Shown piece by piece: positions 15,603 through 23,601 of a stretch of DNA of 53,058 bases. The DNA is from an uncultured Oscillospiraceae bacterium (GTDB lineage Bacteria > Bacillota > Clostridia > Oscillospirales > Oscillospiraceae): assembly GCA_934655875.1 (NCBI GenBank), contig CAKUHB010000017.1, forward strand, positions 1 through 53,058, given 5' to 3'. Each line of letters starts with the position of its first letter. Position 1 is the stretch's first letter. Under the pieces are notes generated by a model. That model did not search any database. It saw only the letters and a list, made by a program, of their open reading frames with translations, and had not been told where the DNA came from. Both the position numbers and the translations under genes were made by a program.

Positions 15603-16058
15603 TTAGCGTTCTTCGAGGATCTTGTTCAGCTCGCGCATGAAGCTGTCGATGTCCTTGAACTGGCGGTAGACGGAAGCGAAGCGGACGTAGGCGACCTCGT
15701 CGAGCGGCTTCAGGCGCTCCATGACCAGCTCGCCGATCTTTTCCGTGGAGATCTCGCGATCCAGCGAGTTCTGGATGGCCTGCTCGATCTCGTCTGCGGC
15801 GTGCTCCAGCTCGGCCAGCGGAACCGGGCGCTTTTCACAGGCGCGGAGCATGCCGGTGAGGATCTTGTTGCGGTCAAACTGCTGGCGGCTGCTGTCACGC
15901 TTGATGACGACGATGGGCAGACTCTCGACCGTCTCATAGGTGGTGAAACGCTTCTGACATTGCAGGCATTCGCGGCGGCGGCGGATGCTCAGACCATCGT
16001 CAGAGTGGCGGGAATCGACGACTTTGCTTTCCTGATAGCCGCAATACGGGCACTTCAT
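15603..16058 (-). CDS. nrdR: Transcriptional repressor NrdR
   Basis: A 151-aa regulator of ribonucleotide reductase genes. The N-terminal zinc ribbon has MKCPYCG (first Cys pair) and RRRECLQCQKRFTTYE (second pair). The ATP-cone domain follows (about 48-136; VVIKRDSSRQQFDRNKI, then EVAYVRFASVYRQFKD). Length is normal. The ATG at 16058 has GAGGAG 8 nt upstream. No nrd gene or obvious NrdR box was seen in the window, so its targets lie elsewhere. Confidence 0.97.
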   Translation of the reverse strand: MKCPYCGYQESKVVDSRHSDDGLSIRRRRECLQCQKRFTTYETVESLPIVVIKRDSSRQQFDRNKILTGMLRACEKRPVPLAELEHAADEIEQAIQNSLDREISTEKIGELVMERLKPLDEVAYVRFASVYRQFKDIDSFMRELNKILEER

Positions 16059-16134
16059 GGCGAAAACTCCTCTCATCTGTTGCGGACAGACGTCTCGTTC
16101 GCGCATCTTGCACATCTGCCCATTTTCTGTTATG

Positions 16135-16163
16135 ATTGTAGCAAAAAAGAGGAGCCTTGTCTA
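16135..16163 (-). promoter_or_regulatory. Promoter of nrdR
   Basis: On the minus strand TAGACA and TACAAT have a 17-nt spacer. The -10 lies 77 nt before the nrdR ATG, just beyond the DUF6514 stop. Confidence 0.5.
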
Positions 16164-16169
16164 TACGTT

Positions 16170-16445
16170 TTACAGCCAATCCTGTACAACGTCGTGCAGG
16201 GTCTCCGGCGTGACGGCGAAATAGGCCAGCTGGTCGATGAGCGTGAAGATGCGGGTGCCGCGCATGGTGATGCGCGGGATGCCGGCGTAGCTCTGGTTCT
16301 CGCCCGAGCGGGCCAGAACCTCGACGCCGTAGCATTCGGCGCAGCCGTCAAGCAGACTGTCGTTGATGAGATAGTATTCCAGATGCAGCGGCGCGCCCGT
16401 CTGGGTTTTGACGTCCTTGGTGTGGATCAGACTTTTATTTCTCAT
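16170..16445 (-). CDS. DUF6514-like small protein
   Basis: 91 aa, no membrane helix. The C-terminal pattern YGVEVLARSGENQSYAGIP...FTLIDQLAYFAVTPETLHDVVQDWL fits the DUF6514 family of clostridial small proteins, often found next to nrdR. AGGAGG lies about 9 nt before the ATG at 16445. Function unknown. Confidence 0.7.
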   Translation of the reverse strand: MRNKSLIHTKDVKTQTGAPLHLEYYLINDSLLDGCAECYGVEVLARSGENQSYAGIPRITMRGTRIFTLIDQLAYFAVTPETLHDVVQDWL

Positions 16446-16631
16446 GTTCTCTCCCTCCTGCCTGTATTCAATCACAAATTACAAAAAACGGAAACCAAAA
16501 GTATCCGCGCGATTCGACAGGCTTTTCTGCAAATTTGGATAAAAAATACAAATCCGGTGGGCCGGTTTTGCGGAGGACGTCAAGGACGGAACGGAATTTG
16601 TCGAAAACTTTTTGGGATAGGAGGCGGCAGC

Positions 16632-17474
16632 GTGAATCTGAAAAAACGGCTTTTTCCGGTAATCAGCCGGGTGCACGCCATGCAGATCCCGGTCTACGCG
16701 GGCAATGCGTCGTTTTTTCTGCTGCTGTCGCTGTTCCCGATCCTCAGCCTGCTTTTATCTCTGCTGCCATATACGCCGCTGACGGTGCAGACGCTTCTGG
16801 TTTTCTGCGAGGAGCTGGTGCCTGTCTGGATGCAGGCGCCGCTTGCATATCTCATCCGGACGATCTACGCGTCCAGCTCGGCGGCGATCGTGTCGCTCAG
16901 CGCGGTGCTGACGCTCTGGTCGGCGTCCAAGGGGATGCTGAGCCTTCTGTACGGGCTGAACGCGGTGGCGGAGGTGCGGGAGACGCGCAGCTATGTGCGC
17001 AGACGGCTTCTGTGCATGCTGTATACGGTGGGGATGCTGCTGGCGCTTCTTCTGACGCTGGGGCTTTATGCCGGCGGACAGGCGCTGCTGGCGGCTCTGA
17101 TCGAGCGCGGCTTTTCTCCGGCAAGGGTGCTGGAGCCGGTGCTGCGGCATCTGCATCTGTACTCGCTGGTGCTGCTGACGGCGCTGTTTTCCGCCGTGTT
17201 TCTGGCGCTTCCCAACCGGCGGCAGCGGTTTTTCCACGTTCTGCCGGGCGCGGCTGCGGCAGCCGGAGCGTGGGTGATCTTTTCGGAGGGGTATTCCTTC
17301 TATGTCAATCATATTGCCAAGGCGTCGGCGCTGTATGGGAGTTTGTCGGTACTTCTGCTGATGCTCCTGTGGCTGTATGCCTGCATTTCGATTTTGTTTT
17401 ACGGGGCACTTTTCAACTGTGTGCTCTTTGACTGGAAGCGGCCGGAGGAGACGAAACCATGTTCGGATACGTGA
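16632..17474 (+). CDS. YihY/BrkB family inner membrane protein
   Basis: About 280 aa with six hydrophobic segments (near 22-44, 75-97, 113-135, 155-178, 190-215, 222-250). The family sequence FFLLLSLFPILSLLLSLLPYT near residue 22 and the late FSEGYSFYVNHIAKASALYGSLS are typical of the YihY group (once mistaken for RNase BN). GTG at 16632 is chosen because AGGAGG lies 7 nt upstream; the open frame runs far upstream but has no ribosome binding site. Its last 16 nt overlap DUF5685. Function uncertain, probably envelope-related. Confidence 0.87.
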   Translation: MNLKKRLFPVISRVHAMQIPVYAGNASFFLLLSLFPILSLLLSLLPYTPLTVQTLLVFCEELVPVWMQAPLAYLIRTIYASSSAAIVSLSAVLTLWSASKGMLSLLYGLNAVAEVRETRSYVRRRLLCMLYTVGMLLALLLTLGLYAGGQALLAALIERGFSPARVLEPVLRHLHLYSLVLLTALFSAVFLALPNRRQRFFHVLPGAAAAAGAWVIFSEGYSFYVNHIAKASALYGSLSVLLLMLLWLYACISILFYGALFNCVLFDWKRPEETKPCSDT

Positions 17475-18286
17475 TCGCGGATTTAGACCGGCTGGACGAG
17501 AGACAGCGGGCGCGGTACCGCAGTCTGTACTGCGGGCTGTGCCGCGCACTGTATGAGACCTACGGCGCGGCGCCCGCGCTGGCGCTTACTTATGATATGA
17601 CGTTTCTGGCGCTGTTTCTCGGTGCTCTGTATGAGCCGGAGGAGACCTCCGGCTGTGCGCGCTGCGCGCGCCATCCGCTGCACGTGCAGGCGTGGGTGCG
17701 GACGAAGGCGACGGACTACGCCGCAGCGATGAACTGTCTGCTGGCCTATGAAAACTGCCGGGACGACTGGCACGACGAGAAGAAGCTTTCGGCAGCGGCA
17801 GCGTCCGGCCTGCTGGCATCCGGCGCGAAGAAGGCAGCCGCGCGATACCCGGCGCAGGCGGCGGCCATCCGGCAGTGCCTGAAGCAGATCGCGCAGGCGG
17901 AGCAGGAGCGGGAAAGGTATTCTGAGGCAGCGGCCAACGCGTTCGGCGATCTGATGGCGGCGCTTTTTACCGTGCGGGACGACCGTTGGAAGGGAAGCCT
18001 TGCGCGGTTCGGGCGCAGTCTCGGGAAGCTGATCTATTTTATGGACGCCGCCTGCGATCTGCAGGAGGATCAGAAAAAGAAGCAATACAATCCGCTGGCG
18101 CTGCTCGGCGTGACGGACGGCGCGGCCTTCCGGCCGCAGCTGGAGCTGCTGGCGGGCGACGCGGCGGCGGAATTTGAGCGGCTGCCCATCGTGCAGGACG
18201 CGGCGCTGCTGCAAAACATACTCTATTCCGGCGTCTGGACGCGCTTTGCATCCGTATTCCGGGCAAAGCAGGAGGAAACACCATGA
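17459..18286 (+). CDS. DUF5685 family protein
   Basis: 275 aa, soluble, with the family start MFGYVIADLDRLDERQRARYRSLYCGLCRAL and a Cys-rich part (CGLC; CARCARHPLHV; CLLAYENCRDDW). A later acidic pair, YFMDAACDLQEDQKKKQYNPL, near residue 195 looks like a metal or diphosphate site of an isoprenoid-synthase-like helical fold, but that is inference. The gene overlaps YihY and is coupled by ATGA to the J-domain gene, an arrangement seen in other Clostridia. Function unknown. Confidence 0.8.
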   Translation: MFGYVIADLDRLDERQRARYRSLYCGLCRALYETYGAAPALALTYDMTFLALFLGALYEPEETSGCARCARHPLHVQAWVRTKATDYAAAMNCLLAYENCRDDWHDEKKLSAAAASGLLASGAKKAAARYPAQAAAIRQCLKQIAQAEQERERYSEAAANAFGDLMAALFTVRDDRWKGSLARFGRSLGKLIYFMDAACDLQEDQKKKQYNPLALLGVTDGAAFRPQLELLAGDAAAEFERLPIVQDAALLQNILYSGVWTRFASVFRAKQEETP

Positions 18287-18930
18287 TCGACGATCCCTAC
18301 AGCGTGCTGGGCCTGACCCCGGACGCGACCGACGAGGAGGTCAAGCGCGCCTACCGCGCGCTGGCCAAAAAATATCACCCGGACATGAATCCGGGCGATC
18401 CGCACGCAGCGGAGATGATGAACAGGATCAACGCCGCCTATGACCAGATCAAAAATCCGCAGCCGCGCGTCAACACGCAGCAGCGGACGTATCAGGAGGA
18501 TCCCTTTGCCGGGTGGTATCATCAAGGGTATCAGAGCGGCTGGGCCAATGCGGATCCGATGGAGTCCGCGCGGCGGTACATTTTCGTGCAGGAATACGAG
18601 CGTGCCCTGCGCGAGCTGAATCAGGTGCCGGAGGGGCAGCGCACGGCGCAGTGGTACTATCTGGCCGCGGTGGCCAATACGAACCTCGGCAACCGGATCC
18701 TGGGCTTTGAGCAGATCAACCGCGCCTGCACCATGGATCCTGCGAACGCGGAATACGCAGCTGCGCGCGAGCAGATCCGCATGAACGGCACGGCCTATCA
18801 TGACCGGCAGTCGGGCTTCGGCTTTGACGGCGTCAATATGAACCGCACATGCTGCGGGATGTGCGCGGCCTTGCAGTTCATTTCGTGTCTCTTTGGCCGC
18901 GGCGGCTGCCCGGTCGTGCTGTGCTGCTGA
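18283..18930 (+). CDS. J-domain protein (DnaJ-like) with Cys-rich C-terminus
   Basis: 215 aa. The J-domain occupies residues about 3-65 (DPYSVLGLTPDATDEEVKRAYRALAKKYHPDMNPG, with the HPD loop). No Gly/Phe region or DnaJ zinc finger follows. A TPR-like helical part (about 85-165) and a short Cys-rich hydrophobic tail (CCGMCAALQFISCLFG...CC) end the protein. It would stimulate an Hsp70 on a dedicated client, perhaps the coupled DUF5685 protein. The Cys-rich tail could be a membrane or metal contact. Confidence 0.87.
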   Translation: MIDDPYSVLGLTPDATDEEVKRAYRALAKKYHPDMNPGDPHAAEMMNRINAAYDQIKNPQPRVNTQQRTYQEDPFAGWYHQGYQSGWANADPMESARRYIFVQEYERALRELNQVPEGQRTAQWYYLAAVANTNLGNRILGFEQINRACTMDPANAEYAAAREQIRMNGTAYHDRQSGFGFDGVNMNRTCCGMCAALQFISCLFGRGGCPVVLCC

Positions 18931-18958
18931 AGTTCTGCTGTTCTTTTGCCGAAGGTTA

Positions 18959-18967
18959 TGGTATAAT
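18959..18967 (+). promoter_or_regulatory. Extended -10 promoter element
   Basis: TGGTATAAT fits the TGnTATAAT extended -10. The -35 is weak. It would start transcription of the small membrane protein and ruvC, 33 nt before the former. Confidence 0.55.
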
Positions 18968-18999
18968 CATTTCTGTATTTGCGCGGAAAGAGGTTTTTT

Positions 19000-19182
19000 A
19001 TGAAAGACGATTACAGCTCTGAGCGGCTGGAGTACCAGAGCGGACAGCGGAACGAGAAGGAGCAGCGGGGAGAATATACGCCCCGGCCGAAGCACCAGAT
19101 CGTGCTGGCGTGGGTGCTGATCGCCATAGTGGTGTTCGGCGTGCTTGGTATGTGCTACTGGGAAATATTCGGGAAATTCTGA
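19000..19182 (+). CDS. Small single-pass membrane protein
   Basis: 60 aa: a charged N-terminal half (Glu, Arg, Gln-rich), then one membrane helix (about residues 34-54, IVLAWVLIAIVVFGVLGMCYW). The start at 19000 follows AAAGAGG. It ends one base before the ruvC ATG. No family recognised; a role linked to ruvC is not implied by the sequence. Confidence 0.65.
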   Translation: MKDDYSSERLEYQSGQRNEKEQRGEYTPRPKHQIVLAWVLIAIVVFGVLGMCYWEIFGKF

Positions 19183-19183
19183 T

Positions 19184-19681
19184 ATGCGGATCTTAGGCAT
19201 TGACCCCGGCTATGCGACGACCGGGTTTGGAATTTTGCAGGCGGAGCGCGCCACGGTCCAGCTCCTCAACTACGGCACCATCACCACGCCGGCGACGCTC
19301 TCGTTTCCGGAGCGGCTCGTGATGCTCTATGACGATATGGTGCAGCTCATCGACACAGTCAGGCCGGACGCTGTGGCGGTCGAGGAGCTGTTCTGGGGAC
19401 ACAACGTGACGACCGGCATCGGCGTCAGCCATGGGCGGGGCGTTATTCTGCTTGCTATCAGCAAATCGGGGACGCCGCTTTTTGAGTATACGCCCAATCA
19501 GGTCAAGCAGGCCGTTGTCGGCTACGGCAGCGCGGACAAGCATCAGGTCATGGAGATGACACGGCGCATTCTGAAGATGGAAAAGGTCGCGCGGCCGGAC
19601 GATGCGGCGGACGCGATCGCCATTGCGCTCTGCCACGCGCGCGCGTCGACGTCGCTTCTGGCGCAGAAAGGAATCCGGTAA
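19184..19681 (+). CDS. ruvC: Holliday junction resolvase RuvC
   Basis: A 165-aa endonuclease that cuts Holliday junctions. Catalytic acidic residues are visible in MRILGIDPG (Asp near 7), AVEELFW (Glu near 68) and RPDDAADAIAIALCH (two Asp near 140-143). The start MRILGIDPG at 19184 is the canonical one. It is followed directly by ruvA and ruvB, giving the complete resolvasome in one operon. Confidence 0.97.
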   Translation: MRILGIDPGYATTGFGILQAERATVQLLNYGTITTPATLSFPERLVMLYDDMVQLIDTVRPDAVAVEELFWGHNVTTGIGVSHGRGVILLAISKSGTPLFEYTPNQVKQAVVGYGSADKHQVMEMTRRILKMEKVARPDDAADAIAIALCHARASTSLLAQKGIR

Positions 19682-19682
19682 T

Positions 19683-20285
19683 ATGTTTTATTATCTGAAC
19701 GGGACGATTACGCTGCTGGACGCCAATCTTGCGGTCGTGGACTGCGGCGGCGTCGGGTATGCGTGCTATACGAGCAACTACACGCTTGCGCGCTTGCAGC
19801 TGGGCAAGCCCGCGAAGCTCTTTACGTACTGCAATATTAAAGAAGATGCATTTGACATTTTCGGCTTTTCCACGCGGGAGGAGCTGGACTGCTTCAAGCG
19901 GCTTCTCGGCGTGACGGGCGTCGGGACGAAGGCGGCGCTGGCCATTTTGTCGGTCATTTCGCCGGAGCAGCTGACGCTGGCCGTCATGACGCAGGACGAC
20001 AAGACCATCACCATGGCGCAGGGCGTGGGCAAGAAGCTGGCGCAGCGCATCATTCTGGAGCTGAAGGACAAGCTGGGCGCGAGCCAGCTGGAGCTGAACA
20101 CGGCGGAGCTTGCCGGTGCGGGCGTTCCGGTGCGCGGCAGCAAGAGCGCCGAAGCGACGGCTGCGCTCGTCGGCCTTGGCTATTCGCAGACGGAAGCTGC
20201 GGCGGCCCTCAAGGGGCTGGACGTGGAGAAGCTGTCCATCGAGGATATCATCCGTCAGGCGCTGCGCGCCGCCGCGCGGCAGTAA
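19683..20285 (+). CDS. ruvA: Holliday junction branch migration protein RuvA
   Basis: 200 aa. Residues about 1-62 form the OB fold (MFYYLNGTITLLDANLAVVDCGGVGY), about 65-140 the two helix-hairpin-helix units (LLGVTGVGTKAALAIL; MAQGVGKKLAQRIILELKDKL) and about 155-200 the RuvB-contacting domain (AEATAALVGLGYSQTEAAAAL). The ATG at 19683 lies one base after the ruvC stop. Confidence 0.97.
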   Translation: MFYYLNGTITLLDANLAVVDCGGVGYACYTSNYTLARLQLGKPAKLFTYCNIKEDAFDIFGFSTREELDCFKRLLGVTGVGTKAALAILSVISPEQLTLAVMTQDDKTITMAQGVGKKLAQRIILELKDKLGASQLELNTAELAGAGVPVRGSKSAEATAALVGLGYSQTEAAAALKGLDVEKLSIEDIIRQALRAAARQ

Positions 20286-20297
20286 GGAGGAGCGGGC

Positions 20298-21347
20298 ATG
20301 AGTCTTGATTTTTCACAGGAATATGACGCGCCGATCGTCACGACGAGCCTGACGCCGCAGGACGAGGGCGAGGTCAGCCTGCGCCCGAAGCTGCTGGCGG
20401 ACTATACCGGTCAGGAAAAGGCCAAGGGAAACCTTGCGATCTACATAGAAGCGGCGCGCAGAAGAAACGAGCCGCTCGACCACGTCCTGCTCTATGGCCC
20501 GCCGGGCCTTGGCAAGACGACGCTCGCGGGCGTCATCGCCAACGAGATGGGCGCGGGTATCCGCGTGACCTCCGGCCCGGCCATCGAAAAGGCGGGCGAT
20601 CTGGCGGCGCTGCTCACAAATCTCGCGCCGGGCGATATCCTGTTTATTGACGAGATCCACCGGCTCAACCGGGCAGTGGAAGAGATCTTATATCCGGCGA
20701 TGGAGGATTTCGCGATCGATATTATCGTCGGCAAGGGGCCGTCGGCCAACTCGATCCGGCTCGATCTGCCGCGGTTCACGCTCATCGGCGCGACGACGCG
20801 GGCAGGACAGCTCTCAAGCCCGCTGCGCGACCGCTTCGGCGTGCAGCTGCGGCTGGAGCTCTACACGACGCAGGAATTACAGCGCATTGTCATGCGCTCG
20901 GCGGCGCTTCTCGGCATTGAGATCGAGCCTGCGGGCGCGGAAGAGATCGCGTCCCGGTCGCGCGGGACGCCGCGTATCGCCAACCGGCTGCTGCGGCGCG
21001 TGCGCGACTTTGCGCAGGTCTGCCACGACGGCGTTATCACGTCGGAAGCGGCGGATCATGCGCTGGGAAAGCTCGAGGTCGACAAGCTGGGACTGGACGC
21101 CATCGACCGGCGGATGCTGACCGCAATCATCAAAAACTACGGCGGCGGCCCGGTGGGGCTGGAGACGCTGGCGGCGACGATCGGCGAGGAAGCCGTAACG
21201 CTGGAAGACGTCTATGAGCCGTATCTCTTGCAGATCGGCTTTCTGACGCGCACGCCGCGCGGCCGCTGCGTCACGCAGCTGGCGTATGACCATCTGCACC
21301 TGCAAAATCCCGTCCGGAAGGACGAAGATACACAATTATCGTTCTGA
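20298..21347 (+). CDS. ruvB: Holliday junction branch migration ATPase RuvB
   Basis: A 349-aa AAA+ motor that works with RuvA. It has Walker A in GPPGLGKTTLA (about 70-80), Walker B in ILFIDEIHRLNR, sensor 1 in TLIGATTRAG, the arginine finger in SSPLRDRFGV and sensor 2 in GTPRIANRLLRRVRDFA. The C-terminal winged helix ends in the conserved PRGRCVTQLAYDHL. AAGGAGG precedes the ATG. Length is normal. Confidence 0.98.
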   Translation: MSLDFSQEYDAPIVTTSLTPQDEGEVSLRPKLLADYTGQEKAKGNLAIYIEAARRRNEPLDHVLLYGPPGLGKTTLAGVIANEMGAGIRVTSGPAIEKAGDLAALLTNLAPGDILFIDEIHRLNRAVEEILYPAMEDFAIDIIVGKGPSANSIRLDLPRFTLIGATTRAGQLSSPLRDRFGVQLRLELYTTQELQRIVMRSAALLGIEIEPAGAEEIASRSRGTPRIANRLLRRVRDFAQVCHDGVITSEAADHALGKLEVDKLGLDAIDRRMLTAIIKNYGGGPVGLETLAATIGEEAVTLEDVYEPYLLQIGFLTRTPRGRCVTQLAYDHLHLQNPVRKDEDTQLSF

Positions 21348-21361
21348 GGAGTTTTGAACCT

Positions 21362-22714
21362 ATGGGAAAATTATTTGGAACTGACGGCATCCGCGGCGTG
21401 GCGAACGAGACGCTGGATGCAAAGCTTGCCTATCGGATCGGCCAGGCGGCGGCCATTTCGCTTTCGGATGATTCCGGCACGAAGCCGACCGTTGTGATCG
21501 GCAAGGATACGCGCATTTCCTCCGACATGCTGGAGGGTGCGCTGGTCGCGGGTCTGACGGCCTGCGGCTGCAACGCGATCGTGCTGGGCGTGATCCCGAC
21601 GCCGGCGGTGGCGTTTCTGACGGTCTATCTGCACGCGGATGCGGGCGTCGTCATTTCGGCGTCGCACAATCCGTATGAGCACAACGGCATCAAGATGTTC
21701 TCGTCCGAGGGCTTCAAGCTGAACGACGAACTGGAAGCGCGGATCGAGGCGCTGATTTTGCAGGAGGGCGAGTTGCCCGTCAAGACGCACGGCGGGATCG
21801 GGCAGGTCATGTCCGGCAGCTTTGCGGCGGAGTATTATCTGGATCATCTGGCGTCCTCGGTGGAGGATCTGGAGCCGCTGCGCGTGCTGATCGACTGCGC
21901 GAACGGCGCGGCCTCGACGACGGCGCGGTACTTATTTGGCCGCTTCCCGCTGGAAGCGGACTATCTGAACGACAAGCCGAACGGCGTGAACATCAACGAC
22001 GGCTGCGGCTCGACCCATCTGGAGCGGCTGTGTGAAGCCGTCCGGGAGGGCGGATACGACCTCGGCATTGCCTTTGACGGCGACGCGGATCGCTGCCTGA
22101 CGGTCGACGAAAAGGGACGGCCGATCGACGGCGACAAGATGATGGCCATTTGCGCCGAAGCGATGGAGCAGCATGGACGGCTGGCCGGCAACGGCTTTGT
22201 GGCGACGGTCATGTCGAACATCGGCCTGCACAAATACTGCGCGGCGCATCATATGCGGCTTCTGTGCGCGGCGGTCGGCGACCGGAACGTGCTGGAGCTG
22301 ATGCAGAAGGAGGGCATGCGCCTGGGCGGCGAGCAGTCGGGTCATATTATTTTCCTCGACTATATGCCGACCGGCGACGGACAGTTGGCGGCGCTGCAAT
22401 TTTTGAAGATCCTGTCGCACAGCGGCAAAAAGGCAAGCGAGCTGTCCGATTCCGTGACGCAGTATCCGCAGCTTCTCAAAAATGTCCGCGTGGTGAGCAA
22501 TGAGCAGAAAACGGCCATCATGCAGGCTCCGGCGCTGCACGAAGCGATCCGCGCGGCGGAGGAAGAGCTTGGCGAAAACGGCCGCGTCCTCATCCGGCCG
22601 TCCGGCACGGAGCCGCTCATCCGCGTGATGGTGGAAGCCGGTACGGAGCAGCAGGCGCAGGTCATTACCGACCGGCTGGTGCAGAACGTCGAAAATCTAC
22701 AAAAATCGCTGTAG
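21362..22714 (+). CDS. glmM: Phosphoglucosamine mutase
   Basis: A 450-aa enzyme turning glucosamine 6-phosphate into the 1-phosphate for UDP-GlcNAc and peptidoglycan. It shows the phosphoserine loop VVISASHNPYEHNGIKMF (about 98-115), the metal loop FDGDADRCLTVDE (about 239-251), the sugar loop GGEQSGHIIF and the phosphate-binding RPSGTEPLIRVMVE. It starts FGTDGIRG like all GlmM. It lies 14 nt after ruvB, so co-transcription is likely. Confidence 0.97.
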   Translation: MGKLFGTDGIRGVANETLDAKLAYRIGQAAAISLSDDSGTKPTVVIGKDTRISSDMLEGALVAGLTACGCNAIVLGVIPTPAVAFLTVYLHADAGVVISASHNPYEHNGIKMFSSEGFKLNDELEARIEALILQEGELPVKTHGGIGQVMSGSFAAEYYLDHLASSVEDLEPLRVLIDCANGAASTTARYLFGRFPLEADYLNDKPNGVNINDGCGSTHLERLCEAVREGGYDLGIAFDGDADRCLTVDEKGRPIDGDKMMAICAEAMEQHGRLAGNGFVATVMSNIGLHKYCAAHHMRLLCAAVGDRNVLELMQKEGMRLGGEQSGHIIFLDYMPTGDGQLAALQFLKILSHSGKKASELSDSVTQYPQLLKNVRVVSNEQKTAIMQAPALHEAIRAAEEELGENGRVLIRPSGTEPLIRVMVEAGTEQQAQVITDRLVQNVENLQKSL

Positions 22715-22738
22715 AAATAAAATAAGTTTTATTTACTA

Positions 22739-22767
22739 TTGACAACCGCGGTTTTTTCGCATATAAT
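22739..22767 (+). promoter_or_regulatory. Strong consensus promoter
   Basis: A perfect TTGACA and a perfect TATAAT with a 17-nt spacer, 25 nt after the glmM stop and 219 nt before the zinc-ribbon start. It is the best sigma-A promoter in the window. Confidence 0.9.
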
Positions 22768-22774
22768 CGCAAGT

Positions 22775-22986
22775 GTTGGGAATCCAGGTTTCCATTTTAA
22801 GGCTGGCAAATCTTTCATCACTCCGTAGCACCCTCTCTTCGTGTATGGACCTTGGCGAGATTGTCTGGCACATGTTGTGGCGTAATCAGGGAAGTCCTGA
22901 TCGCATATATAGCCCCTGCAGCATACGAGCGCGAGCCGCAATCTCAGGGCAAATCCATTTTTTATCGCAAAAGAGAGGTAACAGAA
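22775..22986 (+). other. Long untranslated leader of the zinc-ribbon gene
   Basis: About 210 nt without a convincing gene lie between a consensus promoter and the next start. A clear hairpin is ATCAGG-GAAGT-CCTGAT at about 22898-22914. No riboswitch class was recognised, and no terminator-antiterminator pair stands out. Confidence 0.5.
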
Positions 22987-23265
22987 ATGTACGAAGACAA
23001 GACGTTGGTCTGCAAAGAGTGTGGCAAAGAGTTCGTTTTTACTGCCGGTGAGCAGGAATTCTACGCAGAGCGTGGCTTCCAGAACGAGCCGCAGCGCTGC
23101 AAGGCTTGCCGCGACGCCCGCAAGAACGCTACCCGTGGCCCGAGAGAGTATTACACCGCTACCTGCGCTGCCTGCGGCGGCGAAGCGCGTGTTCCGTTCG
23201 AGCCGAAGTCCGATCGCCCGGTTTACTGCAGCGATTGCTTCGCCCGCATGAAGGCACAGGGCTGA
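22987..23265 (+). CDS. Zinc-ribbon domain protein (CxxC type)
   Basis: 92 aa. Four CxxC pairs make two zinc ribbons: CKECGKEF with CKAC (about 11-40), and CAACGGEA with CSDC (about 59-84). It belongs to the small clostridial zinc-ribbon family sometimes labelled cytosolic protein or probable zinc-ribbon protein. The start at 22987 follows GAGAGGT. Codon use and the perfect promoter suggest strong expression. Function unknown; RNA or nucleic-acid contact is possible. Confidence 0.85.
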   Translation: MYEDKTLVCKECGKEFVFTAGEQEFYAERGFQNEPQRCKACRDARKNATRGPREYYTATCAACGGEARVPFEPKSDRPVYCSDCFARMKAQG

Positions 23266-23280
23266 TTTGCTGACAAACAG

Positions 23281-23310
23281 ATCCGCACCCGCTTGGGTGC
23301 GGATTTTTGT
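23281..23310 (+). terminator. Intrinsic terminator 1 after the zinc-ribbon gene
   Basis: ATCCGCACCC and GGGTGCGGAT arms with a 4-nt loop, followed by TTTTGT. Confidence 0.88.
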
Positions 23311-23350
23311 ATGAAGAGCGCTGACAGAAGCTGCATGTTTGCAGTCCTGA

Positions 23351-23382
23351 GCTCCGCACCCGAAATGGGTGCGGAGCTTTTT
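23351..23382 (+). terminator. Intrinsic terminator 2, near-copy of the first
   Basis: GCTCCGCACCC and GGGTGCGGAGC arms around GAAAT, followed by TTTTT. The core CCGCACCC/GGGTGCGG matches the hairpin 40 nt upstream. Confidence 0.85.
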
Positions 23383-23513
23383 GCGCGTCTGGACTGATGC
23401 ACAATGCGGAACGGAAATAAGGGAGGAAATGAGAAGACTTTATTCAGATGTACAAAAAAAGACAGCTCGTTTTTAGCGGAAACGGCGAAATCATGGAAAT
23501 TGCACGGAAGGGG
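23383..23513. other. Gap before the TRAP promoter
   Basis: About 130 nt with no gene seen. Contains AT-rich stretches (ACAAAAAAAGACAG) but no recognisable repeat or site. Confidence 0.4.
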
Positions 23514-23541
23514 TTGACATCGGGGGAAAAATACCTATACT
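23514..23541 (+). promoter_or_regulatory. Promoter of the TAXI-TRAP operon
   Basis: TTGACA and TATACT with a 16-nt spacer, 60 nt before the binding-protein start. Confidence 0.8.
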
Positions 23542-23601
23542 AAAATCAAGGTTTCTAAATGAGACTGTAACTTTCTATATTAGAAAATGGAGGAAGAGAA
23601 A

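Noticed and set aside
15180..16631. Long upstream extension of the YihY frame
   Set aside because: It crosses DUF4363, a repeat, nrdR and DUF6514 genes on either strand. The AGGAGG-GTG start at 16632 and the family length fix the true start.
22775..22986. Possible 6S RNA
   Set aside because: Size and promoter are suggestive, but I could not find the long 5'-3' closing stem with a central bubble, and it runs straight into a start codon without its own terminator.
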